From Bifidobacterium goeldii (GTDB lineage: Bacteria > Actinomycetota > Actinomycetes > Actinomycetales > Bifidobacteriaceae): a stretch of 64,000 nt of DNA. The stretch covers positions 310,001 to 374,000 of the forward strand of contig NZ_QXGL01000001.1 in the NCBI RefSeq assembly GCF_003951095.1. Reading direction: 5' to 3'. Below, one piece after another: positions 54,101 through 62,150 of the stretch (its first letter is position 1; the number at the start of each line of letters is the position of its first letter). Position numbers and translations under genes: made by a program. The notes below the pieces were generated by a model. It saw only the letters and a list, made by a program, of their open reading frames with translations. It made no database searches and was not told where the DNA came from.

Positions 54101-54731
54101 CGCCGCGGTCCATAACAAGATCAACGCGCGTATACGCGTTCTCAACAAGACGCTTCGACGCTTCATCAAGGGGCAGCTCCTCCCCTCGCGTAAATACCAG
54201 CGGCTCAACATCGCCGAGTCCTGCAACAACCGGTTGAATCAGCGAACGTACCGGCATTACCAAAACGCGAATCGGGCCAAACATGGGATTTTCATCGCTT
54301 GGATGAACAAGCCGGCGGAACACCGCCATACGGCTTGCAACTGTGTCAGCGCGCGGACTAAGGCGCTCGTGCGGTAACGTTTCCCATGCTTCAAGCTGTG
54401 TGATCTCATTGGGATCGCCGTCATACCAGGATCGCAGCGCGTTCACCGTATCTTCGGCTTCACGCCCAGACGCAACAACGAGCACTACTGGCTTACGGCG
54501 TGCGGTAGCAGCAGCGAGCGCGGGGCGCAATCCGTCAGGGATACCGATAATGAGAGCTGGAGCAATATCGTGATCGGAATACGCTTGTGTGCTGCCATCA
54601 GTAAGAGCGCGAAAGGCAGTATCTGTATTGAGTTCGGCGAGTATGCCAGCTAACGAACCGTTGATTAAGGCGGAGTGGGCTGCCTGCGCGTTGCTACTAG
54701 CGTTCTTACGCGCCATTGCCTTATCGGCCAT
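51138..54731 (-). CDS. mfd: transcription-repair coupling factor
   Basis: Mfd removes RNA polymerase stalled at lesions and recruits UvrA. Domain order: a UvrB-like N-terminal module ([49 protein letters not shown]), the CarD-like polymerase-interacting domain (GDFVVHEQHGIGRFVGM) near the middle, then the helicase with GDVGFGKTEIAVRAAF, DEEQRFGVEHKE, LSATPIPRTLEM and HQLRGRVGRGRERAYAYF, and a C-terminal regulatory domain (VTIDLPIEASIPVDYI). Length about 1197. The ATG at 54731 has AGGAG and lies inside the end of pth (11-bp overlap). Its end has no clear terminator. Confidence 0.97.
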   Translation of the reverse strand: MADKAMARKNASSNAQAAHSALINGSLAGILAELNTDTAFRALTDGSTQAYSDHDIAPALIIGIPDGLRPALAAATARRKPVVLVVASGREAEDTVNALRSWYDGDPNEITQLEAWETLPHERLSPRADTVASRMAVFRRLVHPSDENPMFGPIRVLVMPVRSLIQPVVAGLGDVEPLVFTRGEELPLDEASKRLVENAYTRVDLVMDRGEFAVRGGIIDVFPPTAPHPVRIEFFGDEIDTIREFHASDQRTYGDGLTSIWATPCRELQLTQAVRDRAKSLIGRIPNADDMLESIANAIPVEGMESLMPALIDDMEPVAGMLDKHAVIMLSDPEKLRRAAEDLAKTANEFLAASWHVAASGHGAGAPITFDQASFLDFEETISALEYSSHDVWKLSSFGVDPSMPNHVQLDAQNPGEYRGDEAKAAAGIEGLIDAGYHVTVTAAAQGTLARLKRAINETGITSFDVIRSQAADGFVDTSAKVALLTERDLTGRSSAAGQAKTPKRRRKAIDLMELKPGDFVVHEQHGIGRFVGMRQREIGTGANKSTREYLIIEYAPSKRGAPADKLFIPTDQLDLVSKYIGAEVPKLNKLGGSDWAETKAKARKHVHEIAEDLVKLYSARQRTPGFAFSPDTPWQKELEDAFPYQETADQLTTIDEVKSDMEKPVPMDRLICGDVGFGKTEIAVRAAFKAIQDGKQVAVLVPTTLLVQQHYETFTERYEGFPVTVAAMSRFQTTKEINETIEGLESGGVDVVIGTHKLLNPKIKFKDLGLVIIDEEQRFGVEHKETLKALRTNVDVLSLSATPIPRTLEMAVTGIREMSTLATPPEDRLPVLTYVGAYEDAQVTAAVRRELLRGGQVFFVHNRVQDISKIAAKIHELVPEARVGIAHGKMGEKQLDQIIRDFWHRDIDVLVCTTIIETGLDISNANTLIVDHADKFGLSQLHQLRGRVGRGRERAYAYFLYDPTKPMTQQSHDRLATIAQNTALGSCFDVAMKDLELRGTGNLLGDEQSGHIEGVGFDLYIRMVSEAVEAYKAPEESVEPLAVTIDLPIEASIPVDYIDSDKLRLEAYRKLAAAHTEDDLKELAEELEDRYGKLPEEFETLFGVARLRMKARKLDISEIIAQGKNVRVGKINPPESMQMRINRIYKGAQYRALTHTYTIPAPFAGSLGSGPMSGEMVMDWTADLLNDFAWSPKGRK

Positions 54732-55320
54732 TGAATTTCTCCTGCGTTTTAGCAAGTCCGTCGAAAATAATTGACTCAGCAGCGTCAGCACCGTCCATCA
54801 GGAATTCAGGGAGTTGTTTGCGCTGGTCAGGGCCAAAACCGCCGAGCACCCAGTTGACGGTATTGTCGTGCGCGTTGGCACCACGCTTAGCGTGGCCGAC
54901 GCCCATGCGTACGCGCGCATATTTTGGCGTGCCGAGGGAACGGTCAATTGATTTGATGCCATTGTGGCCGCCTGCGGAACCGCCTGACTTGACTTTAATG
55001 CGCCCGAATTCAAGATCCATATCGTCGTGAATAACAACAACATGATCTGGTTCGATCTGATAGTACGAGCAGATCGAAGCGACCGCATTGCCTGAATCAT
55101 TCATGTAGGTTAGCGGCTTGGCGAGGAAGAATTTGACTGTTTGACCATTCAGGCTCATTGCACCTTTGCCAAGCATGGCGAGTCCTTTATGGTCGGAGAA
55201 TGCGACTGACCAACGCTCGGCGAGCACGTCGGCAGTCATAAAGCCCATGTTGTGCCGCGTATCCTCGTATTTTTTGCCCGGATTGCCCAGTCCTACGATC
55301 AGCCAGAAATCAGATGCCAT
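54721..55320 (-). CDS. pth: peptidyl-tRNA hydrolase
   Basis: Releases peptides from peptidyl-tRNA. Motifs: LIVGLGNPGKKYEDTRHNMGF with the catalytic His (TRHN), FLAKPLTYMNDSGNAV, VVIHDDMDLEFGRIKVKSGGSAGGHNGIKSI, and YARVRMGVGHAKRGANAHDNTVNWVLGGF. Length 199. The ATG at 55320 is preceded by a moderate AGGACG; the longer frame to 55479 shows no similarity. It overlaps mfd by 11 bp, the common actinobacterial pth-mfd pair. Confidence 0.97.
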   Translation of the reverse strand: MASDFWLIVGLGNPGKKYEDTRHNMGFMTADVLAERWSVAFSDHKGLAMLGKGAMSLNGQTVKFFLAKPLTYMNDSGNAVASICSYYQIEPDHVVVIHDDMDLEFGRIKVKSGGSAGGHNGIKSIDRSLGTPKYARVRMGVGHAKRGANAHDNTVNWVLGGFGPDQRKQLPEFLMDGADAAESIIFDGLAKTQEKFNGR

Positions 55321-55494
55321 GTTGTTCGTCCTCGTCCCTGTCCTGCAGTCGCGCTTATACGTGCGCGCGACGCTTCCTCTACTTACGCAAACAACCGAAT
55401 CATACCCGCGCCCGCCGTCATCAGACGGTGGCGAACAAGAGAGTCGACACAAACGGCGGCGGTAACGAGACGCTGACACTGAGTGTGTTTCGCG

Positions 55495-56037
55495 TTAGAG
55501 CGTTTTGAACCAGTAGCTCATGTCATGCAATTCGTTATCGCCTACAACTTTGACAGCAGCAGGCAATACGCCAAAACGTGTGAAACCAAAGTGGCGCATA
55601 AGAGCCACGGAGCCAGCATTATCCGCGTAAATAATCGTCGTGGCATGATGGAAACCGCGTTCAACGGCAGCCTGCAACAGCCAGTCAACCATTGCAGTAC
55701 CAAGTCCTTGACCATGGAAGCGCGCTGCAATGTAGTAGCTGAGTTCAGCAATGCCATCGTAACCGGCACGCGGATGGAACTTAGACAGTGAGCCAAAGCC
55801 AGCGGTTACTGTTTCGCCGGTTGCCTCATCAGTCACGTCGATAACAACAACTGGATACTGTTCGCGAGGCTGGTGAGAGTCCACCCAAGCGCGGCGTACT
55901 TCGCGGGATACTGGTTCAAGATCAGCGGATGCACCTCCGCGGATTACCGCCTCGTTATAGATGTCGGTAATGGCAGTAAGATCGGATTCTTCGGCCGGTC
56001 GAATGACGTAATTGAGCATGGTTTCTGACAATAGCAT
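55495..56037 (-). CDS. GNAT acetyltransferase, phosphinothricin-acetyltransferase-like
   Basis: A 180-residue acetyl-CoA-dependent transferase. The acceptor-side VIRPAEESDLTAITDIYNEAVIRGGASADLEPVS and the CoA loop IAARFHGQGLGTAMVDWLLQAAVERGF, with the later YADNAGSVALMRHFGFTRFGVLPAAVKV, are typical of the phosphinothricin/methionine-sulfone acetyltransferase group. The natural substrate is not known. The ATG at 56037 has a weak GAG site; an internal ATG at 56019 is possible. It is encoded 174 bp from pth on the same strand; the gap has no recognised feature. Confidence 0.86.
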   Translation of the reverse strand: MLLSETMLNYVIRPAEESDLTAITDIYNEAVIRGGASADLEPVSREVRRAWVDSHQPREQYPVVVIDVTDEATGETVTAGFGSLSKFHPRAGYDGIAELSYYIAARFHGQGLGTAMVDWLLQAAVERGFHHATTIIYADNAGSVALMRHFGFTRFGVLPAAVKVVGDNELHDMSYWFKTL

Positions 56038-56088
56038 TCGTTACTCGATGCGCGACTTTTCCGCTCATAAAATACATACGCGTTCTGA

Positions 56089-56119
56089 TGCGCTACCAAT
56101 GCGCTACCAATGCGCTGCC
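56089..56119. repeat. short tandem repeat upstream of the GNAT gene
   Basis: TGCGCTACCAA occurs twice in direct tandem, followed by a partial third unit (TGCGCTGCC). AATACATACGC also occurs on both sides (about 56071 and 56130), so this short gap is made of duplicated pieces. Confidence 0.7.
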
Positions 56120-56143
56120 GCCTGCGAGTAATACATACGCAAA

Positions 56144-56175
56144 AGGCGGTTGCATATTGTTTTATGCAACCGCCT
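56144..56175 (-). terminator. terminator after the UPF0182 gene
   Basis: AGGCGGTTGCATA and TATGCAACCGCCT form a perfect 13-bp stem with a 6-nt loop; TTTT follows on the minus strand. It lies 61 bp past the UPF0182 stop. Confidence 0.88.
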
Positions 56176-56236
56176 GCCATGAAGGTCAATCTACGTACGT
56201 AGATATCACGCGCACAATACGCGCACGATCATGAAG

Positions 56237-59200
56237 CTACTGCTCCAATTCGATCGCCTTATTGAGTGCATCCTCCAATTGCTTCTGCGCCTCACCGTAC
56301 GCGCTCCAGTCACCGTTTTTCATCGCGGTTTGCGAATCTTTCATCGCCTGTGCAGCGTCAGCAAGAGCCGACTTCAAATCAGCATTAGCGCTTTGCTCCT
56401 GCTTGTCAGAAGAACCCGACTGGCCAGTACTGTTTTCCGTATTACCACCCGTATTCTGATCAGTCTTGTTCTGCGAATCCGATGCGGAATTGTCGGTATT
56501 CTGCCCATTGCCCGCAGAGTTTTCCGCGTCTCCTGCAGACGCACCAGAATCACCACCGAACACTTGGTTCAACGCCTCATCAAGCGTGTCAGCAAAACCA
56601 ACCTGATCGCCAAAAGCAACGAGTACTTTCTTCAACAGTGGGAATGAGGTCGAGCCAGACGACTGCACATACACCGGCTGCACGTAAACCAAACCACCAC
56701 CAAGAGGCAGGGTTAACAAGTTGCCTCGGTTCACCTTAGTCGAACCAGACTCAAGCAAATTGAGTTCCTTAGACACATCAGCGTTCGCATTGAAATTATT
56801 CTGCGCTTGACCGGGGCCTGGAACATTCGAATCCTTCGGCAACTCTTGCAAGCGTATTGTGCCATAGTTAGCACCGATGACGCCCTTCGTGCTGCCAGCG
56901 TCAGAATCAACCGATAAGAAACCAGTAAGAATTTCACGCGTAGACGTTCCCGCAGGAATATACGAAGACGTCAGCGAGAACACAGGCTCCTTAGTACCGC
57001 CTGTCTGCAACGTCAAATAATACGGCGGTTGCGGCACGCCCTGTTTTTGCGCGTCAGCAGATTCAGTTGGATCAACTGGCGTCTGCCAGAAATCCTCACC
57101 AGAGAAGAACTGGCCAGCTGACGCTACATGATATTGCGCAAGCAATTCACGTTGAACCTTAAACAGATTCTCCGGGTAGCGCATGTGACTCATCAGATCG
57201 CCAGAAATCTCAGCAATCGAATGATACTGACCGGGGAAAATCTTCTGCCACGCTTTCAACACCGGATCGTTAGCATCCCACGCGTACAGGTCAACCGAAC
57301 CGTCATACGCGTCAACAGTAGCCTTTACTGAATTGCGAATATAGTTAGCCTGCTGCGAGCCCAAGCCCTTAATCGTATTCGACGTAGTAGTTGTTGAATC
57401 TTCGGTAGCCGCTCCCAAATCAGTCATCTGAGAATACGGGTACGCATCCGACGTCGTATATCCATCAACAATCCACTTCACCCGGCCATCAACCACAGCC
57501 GGATACACGCGACCATCAAGCGTCAAATACGGTGCGACTTTAGCAACACGCTCCTTCGGGGAACGATCGTAGAGAATCTGTGAGGCCGACGTAACACGAT
57601 CAGAGAACAGGATTTGGTCAGAGCCGAAGCGAATCGCATACAGCAAACGTGTGAAAATATTGCCGACCGAAGGACCGCCATTACCGTTAAACGTATTGGT
57701 CGCTCCCTGCGAGCCAGTCGGATAATCAAACTCCCATGATTCAGTGCCCTTCGGCGCGCCAACAATCGAATATTCTGGCGCATTAGGCGAGAAGTAAATG
57801 CGCGGCTCATAATGCTGCGAATCAGTAAGCTTACCTTGCGTAGGAATACCAGATTCGAAGAATTCAGGCTGACCGTCTGCAGTGACCTTATTACCGTAAG
57901 CGGCAACCACACCATATCCATGCGTGTATACCGTGTGGTCGTTCACCCAATTGCGATTATCGTTACCTTCCAAGTCAAGCTCGCGTGCAGCAATCACCGT
58001 ATCTTGGGAAACACCATCAATATCGTACTTATCAACAGCAAGCGTGTCAGCAAACGTATAGTACTGTTTCGACTGCTGCAGCTGCTTAAACGTTGGCGAA
58101 ACAACCTGCGGATCAAGCAAACGAATCTGTGCCGTGGACTCTGCTTCCGCAGACAGTGCGCCCGACTCGCCCTTCGTCGTTGCCTTATACTGTTCGACTT
58201 TTACATTGTTCAGCCCATACGCTTGCTGAGTGGCTTCGATATTGCGCTGAATATACGTCGATTCCATCTCCTGCGCGTTCGGGTTGACTTTGAAACGCTG
58301 CAAAAGAAGCGGCCAAGCAACCGTAAGCACCATCGAAATCACCACAGTGGCGGCAATAGCTACCGCCGGCGTGCGCCACGCTTTGAGTGCTGCAGCAGCA
58401 CGCACCGTAGGCTTAGCTGGGCCTTCAAGCGCATGAGAATGCATGAGCCAAATGCCAAGGAATACGCCAAGAATCGCAGTAATACCGGCCATGATGAACG
58501 TGACAGGAATAGTAGCATGCACTGTCGTGTACGCAGCACCAGTAATACGATCGCCCTGCTGCGTGAGATGAGCGAACACGCCAAGCACTTGGCGCACCGA
58601 CCACATGAGCATATTGAGTATCAGCCAAATAGCAATCTGCCGGCGCGCGCGCTTCGTAACGTCAAGAATGCCACGACCATGTACTGGCATGGTGAAACGA
58701 ATACCGCCCATCATCACATGTGTGATCAAGGAAAATACGATACCCATGAACAGCAGCATGGAAACCATGGCAACAATCATGCGCAAACCAGGCAGTACAA
58801 ACACGTAGAAGCCATTGTCAATACCAAACTGAGGATCGTTGATACCGAAGGACTGCGCGTTGAACATCAACAACACTTCAGACCAATTCGCATTGAACTG
58901 TGAGCCGAACACAAGACCGACCAGGAGTGAGACGATCACGGCAGTGCGACGCGCAGTTTTCGAGCTGACAGACTTGCCCACTTCAATCACATCACCGTTC
59001 ACGCGAATCGTCGAACCGTCAGAAGAATCTGGGCGCGCACGAATAGCGAGTATGGCTGACAGGTAGCTCACCAATGCCATGAGCAATGCGTAAGCAAACC
59101 ACAAGCCGATTTTGACACCCAATTGTGTCCAGACAACCGACTGGAAGCCAAGCTGCCCATACCACATGAGGTCAGTAATGAATCGCGCAAGGCCAAAGAA

Positions 59201-59464
59201 CAAGCCAATTGCAATAGCGAGCGCTACCGCTACGCCGATAAGAATTTTGGTGCCGCCAGACAAGCCTTGCGGTGCGGTAGTACGTGCAATTCGAGGGGTA
59301 TTGCGCCGATGTGAGTTCCCTGATGTGTGAGTAGATGTGGTTGTATCGTCACCATCAGCCTCGACGTTGAGGATTATCGGATCGTCATCCGCATGATCAT
59401 CTGATGAGGAGCGGCGTGGATCATTGCCGGGGTCAAACATTCCAAATACATCGAAGAAAGACAT
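56237..59464 (-). CDS. UPF0182 family large membrane protein
   Basis: A 1075-residue protein of unknown function found across actinobacteria. An acidic, Asp/Ser/Thr-rich cytoplasmic N-terminus (1-75) precedes about seven membrane segments (75-400). A large extracytoplasmic domain contains YIQRNIEATQQAYGLNNV, PRIYFSPNAPEYSIVGAPKGTESWEFDYP, DGRVYPAVVDGRVKWIVDGYTTSDAYPYSQ, KATVDAYDGSVDLYAWDANDPVLKAW and MRYPENLFKVQRELLAQYHV, all family hallmarks. The C-terminal 130 residues are Asn/Gln/Ser-rich and end with a helix. The ATG at 59464 lies close to the 10-bp periodic repeats of the divergent gap. A role in the envelope is inferred only from topology. Confidence 0.92.
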   Translation of the reverse strand: MSFFDVFGMFDPGNDPRRSSSDDHADDDPIILNVEADGDDTTTSTHTSGNSHRRNTPRIARTTAPQGLSGGTKILIGVAVALAIAIGLFFGLARFITDLMWYGQLGFQSVVWTQLGVKIGLWFAYALLMALVSYLSAILAIRARPDSSDGSTIRVNGDVIEVGKSVSSKTARRTAVIVSLLVGLVFGSQFNANWSEVLLMFNAQSFGINDPQFGIDNGFYVFVLPGLRMIVAMVSMLLFMGIVFSLITHVMMGGIRFTMPVHGRGILDVTKRARRQIAIWLILNMLMWSVRQVLGVFAHLTQQGDRITGAAYTTVHATIPVTFIMAGITAILGVFLGIWLMHSHALEGPAKPTVRAAAALKAWRTPAVAIAATVVISMVLTVAWPLLLQRFKVNPNAQEMESTYIQRNIEATQQAYGLNNVKVEQYKATTKGESGALSAEAESTAQIRLLDPQVVSPTFKQLQQSKQYYTFADTLAVDKYDIDGVSQDTVIAARELDLEGNDNRNWVNDHTVYTHGYGVVAAYGNKVTADGQPEFFESGIPTQGKLTDSQHYEPRIYFSPNAPEYSIVGAPKGTESWEFDYPTGSQGATNTFNGNGGPSVGNIFTRLLYAIRFGSDQILFSDRVTSASQILYDRSPKERVAKVAPYLTLDGRVYPAVVDGRVKWIVDGYTTSDAYPYSQMTDLGAATEDSTTTTSNTIKGLGSQQANYIRNSVKATVDAYDGSVDLYAWDANDPVLKAWQKIFPGQYHSIAEISGDLMSHMRYPENLFKVQRELLAQYHVASAGQFFSGEDFWQTPVDPTESADAQKQGVPQPPYYLTLQTGGTKEPVFSLTSSYIPAGTSTREILTGFLSVDSDAGSTKGVIGANYGTIRLQELPKDSNVPGPGQAQNNFNANADVSKELNLLESGSTKVNRGNLLTLPLGGGLVYVQPVYVQSSGSTSFPLLKKVLVAFGDQVGFADTLDEALNQVFGGDSGASAGDAENSAGNGQNTDNSASDSQNKTDQNTGGNTENSTGQSGSSDKQEQSANADLKSALADAAQAMKDSQTAMKNGDWSAYGEAQKQLEDALNKAIELEQ

Positions 59465-59510
59465 GGTTTAAGCCTACCGAAAGGCTGGGAGCGAGCTAAA
59501 CGATCTACGC

Positions 59511-59560
59511 TGTGAGCACGTGTTTGAGCGTATGTGAGCGTGTGAGCATGTGTGTGCACA
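59511..59560. repeat. five 10-bp TGTGAGC-like units between the UPF0182 and GH3 genes
   Basis: TGTGAGCACG, TGTTTGAGCG, TATGTGAGCG, TGTGAGCATG and TGTGTGCACA follow one another. The 10-bp period places every unit on the same face of the helix. The units share the half-site of the LacI-type palindromes before pyk and eno, but do not form them. The array lies in the divergent gap. Confidence 0.6.
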
Positions 59561-59596
59561 TCAACGGCGACGAGAGGCGATGCCATAATCGTGGGT

Positions 59597-60901
59597 ATGA
59601 AGCAGAAGAAGATCAGGCATGGTAGGGTTCGTGCAACGCGCACATCGTGGCCGTTTGTTGTGCTTGCAGCAGTAGTTGCTGTTGCACTGGTGGTATCACT
59701 GACGGCATGGTGGACGACGAATCGTGGATTGAAGTCGCAAACTGGCAGTCAAACGGTAGCGCAGCAGGATACGTCATCGTCTACATCTGATGATGCGTCT
59801 ACTTCTTCGGATGCTCAGCAAGATCTTGATCGTCAGTCTGTGCCGCAGTCGACTGATGATTCACCGTCTAGCAAAGCGCAACGTGCGGTTGCTTCGATGA
59901 GTCTCGAAGAGCAGGCTGGGCAGCTTATTATGGCCCCTTTGTATGCGGGTACTGATGCTTCTGCGCTGCGTTCGCTGATTACTGACCAGCATGTGGGTTC
60001 GGTGCTGATTATTGGTAACTGGCGGTCTGGTGTTTCTGGCGTCAAGCAGGCGACGGATGCTTTACAAGGGTATGCTCCTGACGCTAACAAGCTGCTTATG
60101 GCTACCGATCAGGAGGGTGGTCAAGTGCAGCATTTGAAGGGTGCTGGTTTTGACACGATGCCGTCAGCTGTGCAGCAAGGGCAGATGACGGCTGATCAAC
60201 TGCGTTCTTCCGCAGCTGTTTGGGGTGGGCAGTTGAAAGCTGCTGGTATTAACGTTGATTTAGCCCCGGTGTTAGGTACGGTGCAAGTTCAGCGTTCATC
60301 GAATGCGCCTATTGGTGCACTGAACCGTGATTTTGGCCTTGATGCTAACGGTAATGCTCAGCATGGTACGGCTTTTGTTGAAGGCATGCGCGATGCAGGC
60401 GTAGAGACTTCGGTGAAACATTATCCTGGTCTAGGCGCGGTAACTGGCAATACTGATTTCACTGATCAAGGTATTCTTGACACCACTACAACGTTGGATG
60501 GTCAGGAAATTGGCGCATTTAACCAGACGATTACGCAGGCTAAGCCGGCAATGGTCATGATGTCGTTAGCAACATATCAGGCGATTGACCCGTCCGCACC
60601 CGCAGCGTTTTCTTCTACGATTATTGACGGCCATTTGCGCGCGTCTACTGGCTATGACGGTGTTGTGATTTCTGATTCGCTGTCGGCTGCTGCTGTCAGT
60701 GGTATTGCAACCAGCCAGTTAGGTGTGCGCTTGGTGGAAGCAGGCGGCGACTTGGCATGTATTGGCGATAATTCGTATGTGCAGCCGATTCTTAACGGGC
60801 TTATTGCCAAAGCACAAACCGATCCTACGTTTGCGCAAAAGGTGACGCGTTCGGCGACGCGTGTTATGACACTGAAATATCAAATGGGATTAGCGCAGTA
60901 A
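59597..60901 (+). CDS. glycoside hydrolase family 3 (NagZ-like) membrane-anchored protein
   Basis: A 434-residue protein anchored by one N-terminal membrane segment (about 16-36: FVVLAAVVAVALVVSLTAWW), with a Ser/Thr/Asp/Gln-rich linker to about 95. The GH3 barrel follows: LEEQAGQLIMAPLYAG, MATDQEGGQVQHLKG, GINVDLAPVLGTV, SVKHYPGLGAVTGNTDF, and the nucleophile region GVVISDSLSAAAV. In bacterial NagZ the acid/base His lies in KHFPGHG; here it is Leu, as in an actinobacterial subgroup. The enzyme would act on cell-wall or external beta-linked amino sugars. The ATG at 59597 has a GTGG site only. It is monocistronic. Confidence 0.85.
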   Translation: MKQKKIRHGRVRATRTSWPFVVLAAVVAVALVVSLTAWWTTNRGLKSQTGSQTVAQQDTSSSTSDDASTSSDAQQDLDRQSVPQSTDDSPSSKAQRAVASMSLEEQAGQLIMAPLYAGTDASALRSLITDQHVGSVLIIGNWRSGVSGVKQATDALQGYAPDANKLLMATDQEGGQVQHLKGAGFDTMPSAVQQGQMTADQLRSSAAVWGGQLKAAGINVDLAPVLGTVQVQRSSNAPIGALNRDFGLDANGNAQHGTAFVEGMRDAGVETSVKHYPGLGAVTGNTDFTDQGILDTTTTLDGQEIGAFNQTITQAKPAMVMMSLATYQAIDPSAPAAFSSTIIDGHLRASTGYDGVVISDSLSAAAVSGIATSQLGVRLVEAGGDLACIGDNSYVQPILNGLIAKAQTDPTFAQKVTRSATRVMTLKYQMGLAQ

Positions 60902-60978
60902 TCTGCGGCAACTTGGCACGCACACTGACCATCCAACCCAGCTGTAGCAGATCGCAGCAATGCGGTTTGTTTGGCTGG

Positions 60979-61539
60979 TCAGCGTGCAGGATGCTGCGTA
61001 AGATCACGTTCAATCCACGCCATAATTAACGCTGCAAGACGGTCGATTTCTTCATCAGTTAAACGCCTTCCTGCTGCAATATGATGCCATTTAGCAATGC
61101 ATCCGCGGCAGCAACAAGCGGTAGCGTGCTGCGCAGTAAAGACTGGATGCCCACGCCATGGTGTTTGACGACCATCTGCTTTTGGTTCAGCATCGCCAAC
61201 ACGTGCACGGAGTAGTTCATGCGCATGCCGGGCGATCACCGCTTTGCCTTTGGCACGCGCGTATGCTCGGTCCTTGTCGGTAAGCACAAATTTTGCGCGA
61301 AAGGGCGAATGAGATAATCGTTCGAGCGTTTGCGCAATCCAGTGATCATACTGATGCGCATACGCTGTGTCGGCAGTGTCAGCATCGCCAGTGTTATCAG
61401 CATCGCTTACGGCTGCAATCTGACGCGATTGCGTCGTATTAGCTGCCTCAGCGGTACTATCAACATCATCAAACAGCAACAGTGGCTGTCTTGCTGAAAC
61501 CGACTTGTCTGTTGACGATGTCGTTATTCTTGCGCTCAC
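60979..61539 (-). CDS. DUF4186 family protein
   Basis: A 186-residue protein. The conserved C-terminal part starts at about residue 75 (SPFRAKFVLTDKDRAYARAKG), and has GRQTPWRGHPVFTAQHATACCCRGCIAKWHHIAAGRRLTDEEIDRLA, a Cys/His cluster that looks metal-binding. This is the DUF4186 family, of unknown function. The first 70 residues are low-complexity (Asp, Thr, Ala). The ATG at 61539 lies near the remnant of a histidine kinase gene; the gap to it is 36 bp. It is convergent with the GH3 gene, with a 77-bp gap that has only a weak inverted repeat. Confidence 0.83.
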   Translation of the reverse strand: MSARITTSSTDKSVSARQPLLLFDDVDSTAEAANTTQSRQIAAVSDADNTGDADTADTAYAHQYDHWIAQTLERLSHSPFRAKFVLTDKDRAYARAKGKAVIARHAHELLRARVGDAEPKADGRQTPWRGHPVFTAQHATACCCRGCIAKWHHIAAGRRLTDEEIDRLAALIMAWIERDLTQHPAR

Positions 61540-61575
61540 AGTTCCACTGTAATGCGCGCAATCGCTCCTGATTGT

Positions 61576-62019
61576 TCACTGGTCGCTCAATGGCAGGGTG
61601 ATTCGCATAACCGTGCCACCATAGCGTTGTGCCGCATCGCGCGCGAGCGCAAGCCCTAGACCATATCCTTGGGTGAGCGGTGCCATCATCATCACGCGCG
61701 AACCGGCGGAATAAGCGTTCAGGATTGTCGCCAATACCGCTGCCGTGATCAGCGACGCGAATTGCCTTGTACTGATGCGACAGATTGCCGAACAACATCG
61801 GTAAGTGATACTGGTTCAGTGTTGACTGATCCGCGTGCCGCCATCAACAAATCAGTGAGAATCGCACTCATTCGGTCCACATCGCCGTCTGGCAATCGGC
61901 GATCAACAATGAGCAATCATACTGGCCGTCAGCAAGTCAAGCGCGGGATCACTGGCCGCAATTGGGGCGGCGCCGCTCTTCGACGTTGTATGTGCCGTTA
62001 TGCCCGTCATGTCAGTCAT
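61576..62019 (-). pseudogene. decayed sensor histidine kinase
   Basis: In three different minus-strand frames I read parts of one kinase: from ATG 62019 MTDMTGITAHTTSKSG..., then RLPDGDVDRMSAILTDLLMAARG (dimerisation helix), then AIRVADHGSGIGDNPERLFRRFAR (G1 box), and finally APLTQGYGLGLALARDAAQRYGGT (G2 box) to a TGA at 61576-61578. Each step needs a frameshift, the phospho-histidine part is gone, and the total of about 440 bp is less than half of a kinase. No response regulator gene is adjacent. Confidence 0.85.
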
Positions 62020-62150
62020 GGTTCATCACACCTTCCATCGTAAATGATTACCGGGTTGTGCAGTGTCCATCACAATCCAAGGTGGCTAAGAAAACGCTTA
62101 GAATCGCCGTGTGCCGCCAAATCGTCGCTCTTGTTCGTAGCATTGCCCTC

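Noticed and set aside
60925..60982. CTGACCA ... TGGTCAG inverted repeat between the GH3 and DUF4186 genes
   Set aside because: The arms are only 7 bp with a 44-nt loop and no T-run, too weak to call a terminator.
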